Source of the DNA: Candidatus Methanocomedens sp. | GTDB lineage: Archaea > Halobacteriota > Methanosarcinia > Methanosarcinales > Methanocomedenaceae | Direction of reading: 5' to 3' | DNA length: 10,436 nucleotides | Assembly: GCA_009649835.1 (NCBI GenBank) | Contig: PYCK01000147.1 | Location: 1-10,436, forward strand | The notes under the pieces: generated by a model | Databases searched by the model: none | What the model was told of the DNA's origin: nothing | Seen by the model: only the letters and a program-made list of their open reading frames with translations | Shown: positions 1 through 6,844 of the stretch, one piece after another | How positions within the stretch are numbered: position 1 is the first letter of the stretch | Layout: each line of letters opens with the position of its first letter | Program-made: the position numbers and the translations under genes

Positions 1-1179
1 CCAGAAAACATTACATGGGTTGTAACTGAAACATCAGGTATGTACAAGGTATTAAAGGACAGTACCGAAGTTGTTTCACTCACACCATATACAAACGGAG
101 AAGAACTTAAGGTGCTGATCGATACCTCTGCTTTAGGAAGCTGGTACTATAATATCATTGTAAATGATACTTCAGGCAATGAGGTGAGCGATGAAGTAAA
201 AATTACAGTTCAGAAACAAGCACCGCCAACTATCAACATCACATATCCTATTGATGGATACTCCACTACTTCCAGTTCTGTTGATATCATTGGTGTTGTT
301 GATGGAACCGGTTCAACTCCGACGGTAACTGTAAATAATAAAACTGTAGAGGTCACACCGACAGATGGTTATGCCGGGACTTTTTCAGTGTCTGTTTCCT
401 TATCGATCGGGGATAATTTGATAAATGCAAATGTAACTGATGCAGCAGGCCTGAAAGAAAATGATTCAATAACAGTGACACGAAAAAAAGTTAGTAGTGG
501 CGGTGGCGGTGGCGGCGGCGGCACCTCTGGTGAAGAATATAAAAATATAGAGGTCTCAGAGACCGAAAGAGAATATGTTAATAAGGATTCAAAAGTCAGT
601 TACAGTTTTGATATGGAAGGCAATATAATCAGACATATTAACTTCACAGGTAAAACAAGCTCCGGAAGGATTGCAGTAAAAATTGATACATTGAAAGACA
701 CTTCCACCTTGGTAGACCATGCCCCCCAGGGTAAAGTATTCAAGAACATGGGCATCTATGTTGGAAACCTTGGCTGGGCAAGCCCAAATAATATTGCCAA
801 TCCGACCATCAGGTTTATTGTGCATAAATCGTGGGTAAATGAAAATAATATAGACAAATCCACGATCAGATTGAACCGCTACAGTGATGGAAAATGGAAT
901 CCCTTGGAAACCGATCTGATAGATGAAGACCAGGATTCCCTGTATTTCGAGTCGAAAACACCAGGTTTTTCCCAATTTGCGGTAACTGGCACCGAAGCGT
1001 CTGCTGCCCAAGGTGGTGAAGGGGAAGTTGTCGAAAAACCAACAATTGTCGTGGAAAGGCAAGAGCCTGTAACTGAGCAAACACCAGACGAGAAAGATAC
1101 AGGCATCCCGGGTTTCAGTCTACTGACCGGTTTTACCATCATGCTGGTTGTAGTGCAGTTATTGCGCAGGAAAAAATAG
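1..1179 (+). CDS. Surface protein with Ig-like, PGF-pre-PGF and PGF-CTERM regions (5' partial)
   Basis: The frame is open from base 1, so this is the last 392 residues of a longer protein; Met at 40 is probably internal. Seen in order (numbered from the first window codon): a beta-rich Ig-like segment to about residue 73; a second Ig-like domain at 75-163 of the type found in adhesins and glucodextranase-like proteins; eight consecutive glycines at 167-174; a domain at about 178-330 matching the archaeal PGF-pre-PGF family (strand-rich, with a KSWVNENNID-type core and closing PGFSQFAVT); a Thr/Glu-rich spacer; and a tail with PGF at 370-372, a hydrophobic helix at 373-388 and RRKK at the end. 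That tail is the known archaeosortase signal, so the mature protein is probably anchored to the outer face of the cell. No CxxCH motif is present in the visible part. Function is unknown; an S-layer-associated or adhesive role is inferred. Confidence 0.85.
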   Translation, partial: PENITWVVTETSGMYKVLKDSTEVVSLTPYTNGEELKVLIDTSALGSWYYNIIVNDTSGNEVSDEVKITVQKQAPPTINITYPIDGYSTTSSSVDIIGVVDGTGSTPTVTVNNKTVEVTPTDGYAGTFSVSVSLSIGDNLINANVTDAAGLKENDSITVTRKKVSSGGGGGGGGTSGEEYKNIEVSETEREYVNKDSKVSYSFDMEGNIIRHINFTGKTSSGRIAVKIDTLKDTSTLVDHAPQGKVFKNMGIYVGNLGWASPNNIANPTIRFIVHKSWVNENNIDKSTIRLNRYSDGKWNPLETDLIDEDQDSLYFESKTPGFSQFAVTGTEASAAQGGEGEVVEKPTIVVERQEPVTEQTPDEKDTGIPGFSLLTGFTIMLVVVQLLRRKK

Positions 1180-1197
1180 TAGGGCAATAGTAGGGCA
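1176..1197 (+). repeat. Tandem 11-bp direct repeat across the stop codon
   Basis: ATAGTAGGGCA occurs twice in immediate succession (1176-1186 and 1187-1197). The TAG stop of the upstream gene lies in the first copy, and the second copy forms the left arm of the following hairpin. Confidence 0.85.
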
Positions 1198-1240
1198 GGT
1201 ATCCATGCCCTACAATTTCCGTATTTTTCTAATATTTTTT
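1190..1240 (+). terminator. Hairpin plus T-tracts after the surface-protein gene
   Basis: A perfect 8-bp stem (GTAGGGCA at 1190-1197, TGCCCTAC at 1206-1213) encloses an 8-nt loop in which two more G-C pairs can form. T-runs follow at 1224-1228 and 1235-1240. Oligo-T is the main termination signal of archaeal RNA polymerase, so this probably ends transcription of the surface-protein gene. The stem shares its GTAGGG/CCCTAC ends with the hairpin after the 8-heme cytochrome gene. Confidence 0.6.
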
Positions 1241-1321
1241 ACAATAAATCAATGCGAACAAATTCGAAAACCTTTAATACAAAAAATCCTAATAATTAAA
1301 ATATAACGGCCGTCGCAATTG

Positions 1322-1344
1322 ATATTATTTGGGAATAATATATT
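1322..1344 (+). promoter_or_regulatory. Palindrome overlapping a candidate TATA box
   Basis: A perfect 8-bp inverted repeat (ATATTATT at 1322-1329, AATAATAT at 1334-1341) with a TGGG loop overlaps the TATA-like AATATATT at 1337-1344. A start site about 25 bp downstream would fall near 1366 and give a leader of about 135 nt. A dyad placed over a TATA box is a common arrangement for archaeal repressor operators. The function is inferred. Confidence 0.4.
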
Positions 1345-1361
1345 TCATCGTAAAAAAATTA

Positions 1362-1403
1362 GGTTTTGCAAAATGTACAATAGGTTAGCTATTGTCCAAA
1401 ACC
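1362..1403 (+). promoter_or_regulatory. Nested inverted repeat in the cytochrome leader
   Basis: The outer arms GGTTTTG (1362-1368) and CAAAACC (1397-1403) and the inner arms ACAATAG (1377-1383) and CTATTGT (1389-1395) are both perfect, giving a bulged stem-loop with the loop GTTAG. The 10-bp palindrome TTTTGCAAAA (1364-1373) sits in the left half. It could be a structured 5' end of the mRNA or an operator; its role is unknown. Confidence 0.45.
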
Positions 1404-1487
1404 GTCAAGTATGTCGAAAAATGAACCAGTGGCAAATAATTATTCTGCTAATACAAAATGCTGCGGTCCTGAAATGTTAACATTAAC

Positions 1488-1492
1488 GGAGG
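1488..1492 (+). promoter_or_regulatory. Shine-Dalgarno that fixes the start of the 8-heme cytochrome
   Basis: GGAGG lies 8 nt before the ATG at 1501, and that ATG opens directly onto a typical signal peptide. This favours 1501 over the in-frame ATG at 1411. Confidence 0.85.
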
Positions 1493-1500
1493 AAAATAAA

Positions 1501-2676
1501 ATGATAAGAAAGGGACTTATTTATTTAACGACAACTCTTATGATTTTGCTGTTGGTCAGTTTAGCTATGGCTGTAATCCCGCCACCACCAGCTAATCAAG
1601 AAATTGGAATATATGATACTGTATTTACTGGTTTTACTACCGAAGAATGCAAGGAATGCCATACTCCGCCTCTTGCAGACAGACATCATTTGCTGGTAGA
1701 GGAGGGCTATAAATGTTTGGACTGCCATTCATTGACCGGAGGCGAGTTCGATGCTTTCAGGGACTGCGCGGATTGCCATTTAATATCTCCGCACCATGCA
1801 ACAAATGCTGCCCAGGAGTTTAGATGCAGTGAGTGCCATGGTGATTTCGTTGATGACTATAATGATGGACACGTAATACCAACCTATGATACATCCATGA
1901 TTACACCTGATTCCAGCTATAAGTATATAAATAGTGCAACAGGATTGAAAATTGGTGGTTGTGAGGCCTGCCATGAACCAGATTCATCGGTCGATCCAGC
2001 AATTGAATCAAACCCTAATACCCACCACAACCTGACCTATTTTTCAGAAAATAATTGTGCTCTTTGCCATGGAAACGAAGGAGCGAGCCTTGATATAAGA
2101 TTATGTGAAAGATGTCATGGTGTCAAGTCATTACATAATATCCAGTATGACTACGATAATACTATTGGCGATCTTGGATATGGTCACATTGGTGATGATT
2201 GGGATTGTTGGGGATGCCATGGATGGACTGAGCTTGATATTTCCAGTGCATCTTCTCTAAGCGATGCTTTATCAACAATCTCCACTTCAGAAGATGAAAC
2301 GTTCTCCATGGTACCTCCCAATGGCACAGGAGTAACAGTTCCGTATATCGACACGGTTGATCCCTGTGCAATAACAGCGGGTCAGGATACGACCATAACA
2401 ATCTATGGTACTAGCTTCATAAACGAATTTAATGGAACAATCTATACTTGCAATATTGTCCTGGATAACGACTTGCTAATAGAACCAGTGGTAATAGAAC
2501 CGGATTCCAATACTACAACAGAAATTGTAGTGACAATCTCAGCGGGGACACTGGAACCAGGTAATTATGATTTATGGGCAGTAAAGAACGGGGATGTGAA
2601 GAGTAACAAAAAATCATTGTCTGTTCTACCGGAAATACCACAATTCATAATCGTAGAAAGCGAGATTGTGGAATAA
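1501..2676 (+). CDS. Secreted octaheme c-type cytochrome with IPT/TIG-like domain
   Basis: A 391-residue protein with a Sec signal peptide (basic MIRK, hydrophobic core 6-23, cleavage probably after AMA at 22-24). Eight CxxCH heme-attachment motifs begin at Cys 50, 72, 89, 109, 154, 186, 202 and 236. Many extra histidines (RHH at 61-63, HH at 98-99 and 175-176) could be distal heme ligands. Residues 279-376 form a heme-free, beta-rich domain resembling IPT/TIG Ig-like folds, with C289 and C317 as a possible disulfide. There is no membrane anchor, so it is probably soluble in the pseudoperiplasm or associated with the S-layer. The first three heme motifs closely resemble those of the giant cytochrome encoded just downstream, suggesting paralogy and possible electron exchange. 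The start is chosen by the Shine-Dalgarno and signal peptide. The redox partner and physiological role are inferred from context only. Confidence 0.9.
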   Translation: MIRKGLIYLTTTLMILLLVSLAMAVIPPPPANQEIGIYDTVFTGFTTEECKECHTPPLADRHHLLVEEGYKCLDCHSLTGGEFDAFRDCADCHLISPHHATNAAQEFRCSECHGDFVDDYNDGHVIPTYDTSMITPDSSYKYINSATGLKIGGCEACHEPDSSVDPAIESNPNTHHNLTYFSENNCALCHGNEGASLDIRLCERCHGVKSLHNIQYDYDNTIGDLGYGHIGDDWDCWGCHGWTELDISSASSLSDALSTISTSEDETFSMVPPNGTGVTVPYIDTVDPCAITAGQDTTITIYGTSFINEFNGTIYTCNIVLDNDLLIEPVVIEPDSNTTTEIVVTISAGTLEPGNYDLWAVKNGDVKSNKKSLSVLPEIPQFIIVESEIVE

Positions 2677-2702
2677 CTCCCCAGGTATTGCTGAAGAATA
2701 AT

Positions 2703-2737
2703 GTAGGGATCTGGTACCAGACCCCTACCTTTTTTTT
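2703..2737 (+). terminator. Palindromic hairpin with T8 tract after the octaheme cytochrome
   Basis: A 26-nt palindrome at 2703-2728, centred on GGTACC with a single A/C mismatch, is followed by eight T residues (2730-2737). It lies 27 nt after the stop codon and is a strong candidate terminator. The outer GTAGGG/CCCTAC arms match those of the hairpin at 1190-1213. Confidence 0.75.
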
Positions 2738-2743
2738 ATAAAA
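2734..2743 (+). promoter_or_regulatory. Candidate TATA box of the giant cytochrome gene
   Basis: TTTTATAAAA starts inside the T-tract of the preceding terminator. Initiation about 26 bp downstream would fall at about 2764, next to the ATG at 2765, which would give a leaderless mRNA. This agrees with the lack of a Shine-Dalgarno there. A second TATA-like string (TGTATAAT, 2747-2754) is possible. Confidence 0.4.
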
Positions 2744-2764
2744 AAATGTATAATCTCAATTTTT

Positions 2765-5700
2765 ATGCTTAAGAAAATCCAAATGAACATAGGATTTTGC
2801 AAAAACATAAGCAAATCAATATCGATGCGAAGAAATATTTTCATAGTCCTGACTTTCCTGCTGATATTATTAACAGCCAGTATTGATAATTCCCAGGCAC
2901 TGGTAGAAGAAGACTGTGAGGTTTGTCATAATTACAAGGTGCCAGACAGACACCATTTGCTTGTAGAGAACGAGGGATATAAATGTGATAACTGCCATGA
3001 AAAAGATGATGCAGGGGAAATGATTGCAATCCGTGATTGTCTGGTTTGTCACCCCATTCCTGCAGAAATAAATCATGGAGATAATTGTACAGACTGCCAC
3101 CTGGAAGGCGGCAACTATACAGCACGTAACCGGAATGGTTCCATAATCAGCAAAACAGGTTTTTTAAATAGTTCCCATAATAACATTACAGGAAACTTTA
3201 GCAATAGCAACTATACAGAGATTTCAAAAGTCTGCTGGGGATGCCATATTAATTATGCTGACCAGCTGACCAATACCGTCCATTTGAATATTTCCTCCCA
3301 TCTGCCTTCATGTGAAGATTGCCACGATGCTGACATACCATTGAACAGTAATAATTTACGAATAAATCCAATACAAATACCTGAACATCAGCCCCTTGGC
3401 GAGGATGTTCAGACTGACACCTCAACCAATTGTGCATTCTGCCATAACAATTCATTATCTATTCCAGTTCCAACTACCAATGTCACACATAATACAGCAA
3501 GGAACTTTGTATCTCATTATCTCGATACCGACCAGTTAATGACAACAACAAATAACACCACTGAATGTATGTGGTGTCATTATGAAAATAGTGACAATGT
3601 CTCATGGGGCAAGCCCATAAATCCAAACAGTTCCAGTAAGATCAACCACACTTTCCTGAATATCACTAACAACAATAACTGCTACCCATGTCACTTCTTT
3701 AAAAGCGATGTTGCTGCGCCATTTACTTTCCATGAAATAAATATGACTCCAGGCGCTGGAAAAGATTGCCTGGGCTGCCATGACCTCAATACAACAATTG
3801 AAGTTCGTGAAAAATACCGGATCGATGTACCTGCCATGAACGAATCAGAAGCCATTCATTTTGACCTGAATCGGGGATCGGCAGTAACCGTCAATGAAAA
3901 TAACGTACGGTGCTGGGCATGTCATGGTGAAGGGGATGGTTCAGAAGCCAGCCAGCCACGAAGTCATTCGCCTTTAGTCCACAACCGCAATCCCAGGAAC
4001 TGCAGCAATATGGACTGCCATAATGTTAATCAGTCCGTTTTTAATGAACCCATGGTGCATGAGCATTTCAAGAATGTGGATGAGATCGACGAAAATGTTA
4101 GTACGGCAGTAGATTGTCCGGCGTGTCATTTAAACAGCATCGTATCTCATCAAGATAATATCATCCCTTCCGATACATCACTGGTATCCCATTACGGCTC
4201 AACTTCGGATCTGATCAATACAACGAGTTGTATTTACTGCCACCTTGATGAGGATAATGCAGAAGAATGGGGTGATGCACCTGATCCAACAGATAACATC
4301 TCCCGTTTTTCAGATACAGATTGGGAAATAAAATTGTATGTTGGTGATAAATGGCACCTTGGTAATCGTTACTTCCTGACATTTGATGATATTGCTGTCG
4401 ATGGCGACAGTGCTCACCTGCGGTTATACCAGGGTGATATTTTACTTGAGGATATTGTGATAGATGATGGCCAGAACTATACCTATGAAGCCGATTTCCT
4501 TGATTCGGATGATGATCTGGTTACTTCTGATGTATTTAAATTAAACTTCACTGCCATATTCAGGAGTTCCAGGACAAAGATGGTAGAAGTTGAAGCAAGA
4601 CTCTGGAAACGCATTCATCCGGAGGATGATGATGCTGCCTGTTGGGCATGCCATATGGATGATCATGTAATTGATCAGAACAAATATCTTGTACTTGATG
4701 AAGATGAAGACCAAATTTATTACGTTGAAAAATTATTAGATTTCTCAGACGACGAAACTCATGATAAAGAGATTCTCTTCCCCAAACACCTTGTGTTCGA
4801 AGAAGGAGTCAATATGAGTCTTGAAGTTGATGGGGATTATACACTTACTGCTAAAGAAGTAGACATCAATGGCAGGAGTGCATTCATGACACTGACCAAA
4901 TCAGGGAGTTTGGTCGAGGAAGGGGTCTACAAAGAAGGAGAGTATCTGGAATATGAGGAAGACCTATCCTATGAAGGGCATGAGATCTACGATGTAGTTA
5001 CTTTTTCAGTCTATATCGATAGTGTATTTCACGGACACAATTACGACGCAGTGATTATTACTGATGTCAAGGTTTTCTCAGAACTCATGGGAATGGATGA
5101 TGATGAGATATTGGGAGGGTATAATACCAGCCAGCTACATATCAATGATACTTTTTCAATTGGCGGAATCCCGGATACATTCCATGTGCCATTATTGAAC
5201 GAAGGACTGGATGGCGGTTCTGATTGTATCTATTGTCATGATATCAGTAATGGTTTTGGCGTATCATCAGTCAATGCCATACAGAGCCGGTTGGGAGGTC
5301 ACAGCCAGCTCAATTCGGGCAGACGAACATACCTTGCTAATAATGATATCAATAAAGCTTGCTGGGCCTGCCATGGTGAAGGAAATGACCCGGGCAGACA
5401 TCCTGCTGATTACTTATATCCAAGACAGTGTGAAGATTGTCATGTTGAACTGGAAATACCAACTTATATTGCAGTTGATCTAAGCGATGAACCACACGGT
5501 CAGGCTGAAGATTGCAACCGCTGCCACGGAGGAGATTATCCGGGACTGCATGTAATCAATACCTTCGAACCATTGACACCGTATGTAGAGAGGATAAATG
5601 CCAGGCCGGAAGTGGTTAAGCCAGGTCAACCAGTGGAAGTGGATATCACTGCCACAGCCGGTTGGAACATGAAGGTAAGGGCCATAGAATATTTCATAGA

Positions 5701-6817
5701 TAGTGATGGTTTGCCAGGAAACGGTACGCAGGTTTTACCGCATGATGGAATATTCGACGAACAGATGGAAGAAGCTGGATTTATTATTAATACCACCGGA
5801 CTTGAATTGGGCAACCATACTGTATATGTTCACTCGATGGAACGAGATAATAAATGGGGCCCGGTCAACAAGGTTGAATTCTCAATAGACCAAACAGCAA
5901 GTTCGGCAGGGCAGCCAATTGAGAAAAAAACAAATCTGCTGGGACTAATATCAATATTATTATTTGTTGCCGGGTTTACATTTTTCCGTAAAGAAAAACC
6001 TTCCTTCAAGACTTTGAAAATCCTGCTTGGGATTACCATTATATTATCAGCCATCATTGGATTAGGATATATTTTACAGATGGATGGGTCTAATCAACTT
6101 TCCTCAGTACGAGATTACCAGGAGTTAGGTATTTCCGGAGATGATTGTGATGAATGCCACATTGAAATAATCAACAATAGATCTCTGGAACCGGGCAGGC
6201 ATTCAGATTTACAGTGTGTTTACTGTCATCCTGTGCATACACATATCGAATCATGTATCAACTGTCATGCACCGCATGGCATTGGTTTGACGTATGAAGA
6301 TTGTTTAAATTGTCATCCTGCCCATATTCCACATGAAATTGATTATCCTGAAAGTGTTTCAAATAACAACTGTGCTTTATGCCATGAAGCTGTGAGTACA
6401 GCACTTGAGTCAAGCACCACGAAGCACAGTACTCTTCAGTGTGCATATTGCCATTCAATTCATGAAGACATCCCAGAATGCAATGCATGTCATGAACCCC
6501 ATACTCAGGATATGAGCAATAATGATTGCCTGGAATGTCATCCTGCCCATGACCCTGTCGTCATTGAAATGCCAGCAGACACCCAGGATAGTGTCTGTGC
6601 AGCATGCCACAACGACATTAATTCCACCTTATATGAAAGTGAAACAATACATGAAGAACTGGGATGTGTTTATTGCCATCCTGACCATAGATATTTGCCA
6701 ACTTGTGAATCATGTCATGGATTACCGCATCTAAAGGCAATACATGAAGATTATCCAGTATGCATGCAATGCCACATTATTTCACATGATGTGAAAAATA
6801 TCATGTTTACAAAATAA
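2765..6817 (+). CDS. Giant 31-heme cytochrome with S-layer-like modules and membrane hairpin
   Basis: 1350 residues. The first ATG lacks a Shine-Dalgarno; Met21 (2825) directly precedes the signal peptide core and is an alternative start. By eye there are 30 CxxCH motifs plus one C-x4-C-H (413-419). Layout: signal peptide about 21-45; hemes 1-14 (from Cys51); S-layer-like module about 518-615; heme 15 (626-630); second S-layer-like module about 639-774; hemes 16-19 (821-921); Ig-like module about 939-1045; helix 1058-1074; basic loop RKEKPSFKTLK; helix 1086-1104; hemes 20-31 (1128-1337). The positive loop predicts that both heme regions face outward. Three tetraheme modules start at 1128, 1203 and 1278. 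The N-terminal region is rich in N-glycosylation sequons. S-layer/multiheme fusions are known in ANME archaea and are proposed to carry electrons across the S-layer; that role is inferred here. The order looks like a fusion of two membrane-anchored cytochromes. Confidence 0.92.
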   Translation: MLKKIQMNIGFCKNISKSISMRRNIFIVLTFLLILLTASIDNSQALVEEDCEVCHNYKVPDRHHLLVENEGYKCDNCHEKDDAGEMIAIRDCLVCHPIPAEINHGDNCTDCHLEGGNYTARNRNGSIISKTGFLNSSHNNITGNFSNSNYTEISKVCWGCHINYADQLTNTVHLNISSHLPSCEDCHDADIPLNSNNLRINPIQIPEHQPLGEDVQTDTSTNCAFCHNNSLSIPVPTTNVTHNTARNFVSHYLDTDQLMTTTNNTTECMWCHYENSDNVSWGKPINPNSSSKINHTFLNITNNNNCYPCHFFKSDVAAPFTFHEINMTPGAGKDCLGCHDLNTTIEVREKYRIDVPAMNESEAIHFDLNRGSAVTVNENNVRCWACHGEGDGSEASQPRSHSPLVHNRNPRNCSNMDCHNVNQSVFNEPMVHEHFKNVDEIDENVSTAVDCPACHLNSIVSHQDNIIPSDTSLVSHYGSTSDLINTTSCIYCHLDEDNAEEWGDAPDPTDNISRFSDTDWEIKLYVGDKWHLGNRYFLTFDDIAVDGDSAHLRLYQGDILLEDIVIDDGQNYTYEADFLDSDDDLVTSDVFKLNFTAIFRSSRTKMVEVEARLWKRIHPEDDDAACWACHMDDHVIDQNKYLVLDEDEDQIYYVEKLLDFSDDETHDKEILFPKHLVFEEGVNMSLEVDGDYTLTAKEVDINGRSAFMTLTKSGSLVEEGVYKEGEYLEYEEDLSYEGHEIYDVVTFSVYIDSVFHGHNYDAVIITDVKVFSELMGMDDDEILGGYNTSQLHINDTFSIGGIPDTFHVPLLNEGLDGGSDCIYCHDISNGFGVSSVNAIQSRLGGHSQLNSGRRTYLANNDINKACWACHGEGNDPGRHPADYLYPRQCEDCHVELEIPTYIAVDLSDEPHGQAEDCNRCHGGDYPGLHVINTFEPLTPYVERINARPEVVKPGQPVEVDITATAGWNMKVRAIEYFIDSDGLPGNGTQVLPHDGIFDEQMEEAGFIINTTGLELGNHTVYVHSMERDNKWGPVNKVEFSIDQTASSAGQPIEKKTNLLGLISILLFVAGFTFFRKEKPSFKTLKILLGITIILSAIIGLGYILQMDGSNQLSSVRDYQELGISGDDCDECHIEIINNRSLEPGRHSDLQCVYCHPVHTHIESCINCHAPHGIGLTYEDCLNCHPAHIPHEIDYPESVSNNNCALCHEAVSTALESSTTKHSTLQCAYCHSIHEDIPECNACHEPHTQDMSNNDCLECHPAHDPVVIEMPADTQDSVCAACHNDINSTLYESETIHEELGCVYCHPDHRYLPTCESCHGLPHLKAIHEDYPVCMQCHIISHDVKNIMFTK
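6146..6817 (+). repeat. Three tandem tetraheme modules within the giant cytochrome
   Basis: Modules begin at 6146, 6371 and 6596, exactly 225 bp apart (75 residues). In the first two, the heme cysteines lie at module positions 1, 24, 37 and 53. The third keeps 1, 24 and 37 but places the fourth heme at 56, a 3-residue insertion. The pattern shows internal duplication of a four-heme unit. Confidence 0.9.
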
Positions 6818-6824
6818 ACAAACA

Positions 6825-6844
6825 TAACCCCACTGTTGGGATTA
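6825..6844 (+). terminator. Weak hairpin after the giant cytochrome gene
   Basis: TAACCCCA and TGGGATTA pair over seven of eight positions around a CTGT loop, only 7 nt after the stop codon. A T5 run follows at 6851-6855, but it belongs to the inserted element. Terminator function is tentative. Confidence 0.35.

Larger units (their letters stand above)
1241..1500 (+). other. Intergenic promoter and leader region of the 8-heme cytochrome gene
   Basis: No gene is recognisable in this A+T-rich stretch. An ATG at 1411 is in frame with the cytochrome, but it lacks a Shine-Dalgarno and would put 30 hydrophilic residues ahead of the signal peptide, so it was not used. The region holds a dyad over a TATA-like element (1322-1344), a nested dyad (1362-1403) and the Shine-Dalgarno GGAGG at 1488-1492. 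Confidence 0.6.

Noticed and set aside
499..522. GGC/GGT run as a sequencing artefact or microsatellite
   Set aside because: It keeps frame and encodes a poly-glycine linker before the PGF-pre-PGF domain, a usual position for such linkers.
589..1187. Minus-strand frames over the surface-protein gene
   Set aside because: The plus frame encodes recognisable domains and a sorting tail; the reverse frames show no motif or start signals.
1411..1500. Earlier in-frame ATG for the octaheme cytochrome
   Set aside because: No Shine-Dalgarno, and it would bury the signal peptide behind a hydrophilic segment; GGAGG is correctly placed for 1501.
5211..5483. 90-codon plus-strand frame inside the giant cytochrome gene
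   Set aside because: Out-of-frame shadow; the main frame keeps heme motifs throughout this stretch.
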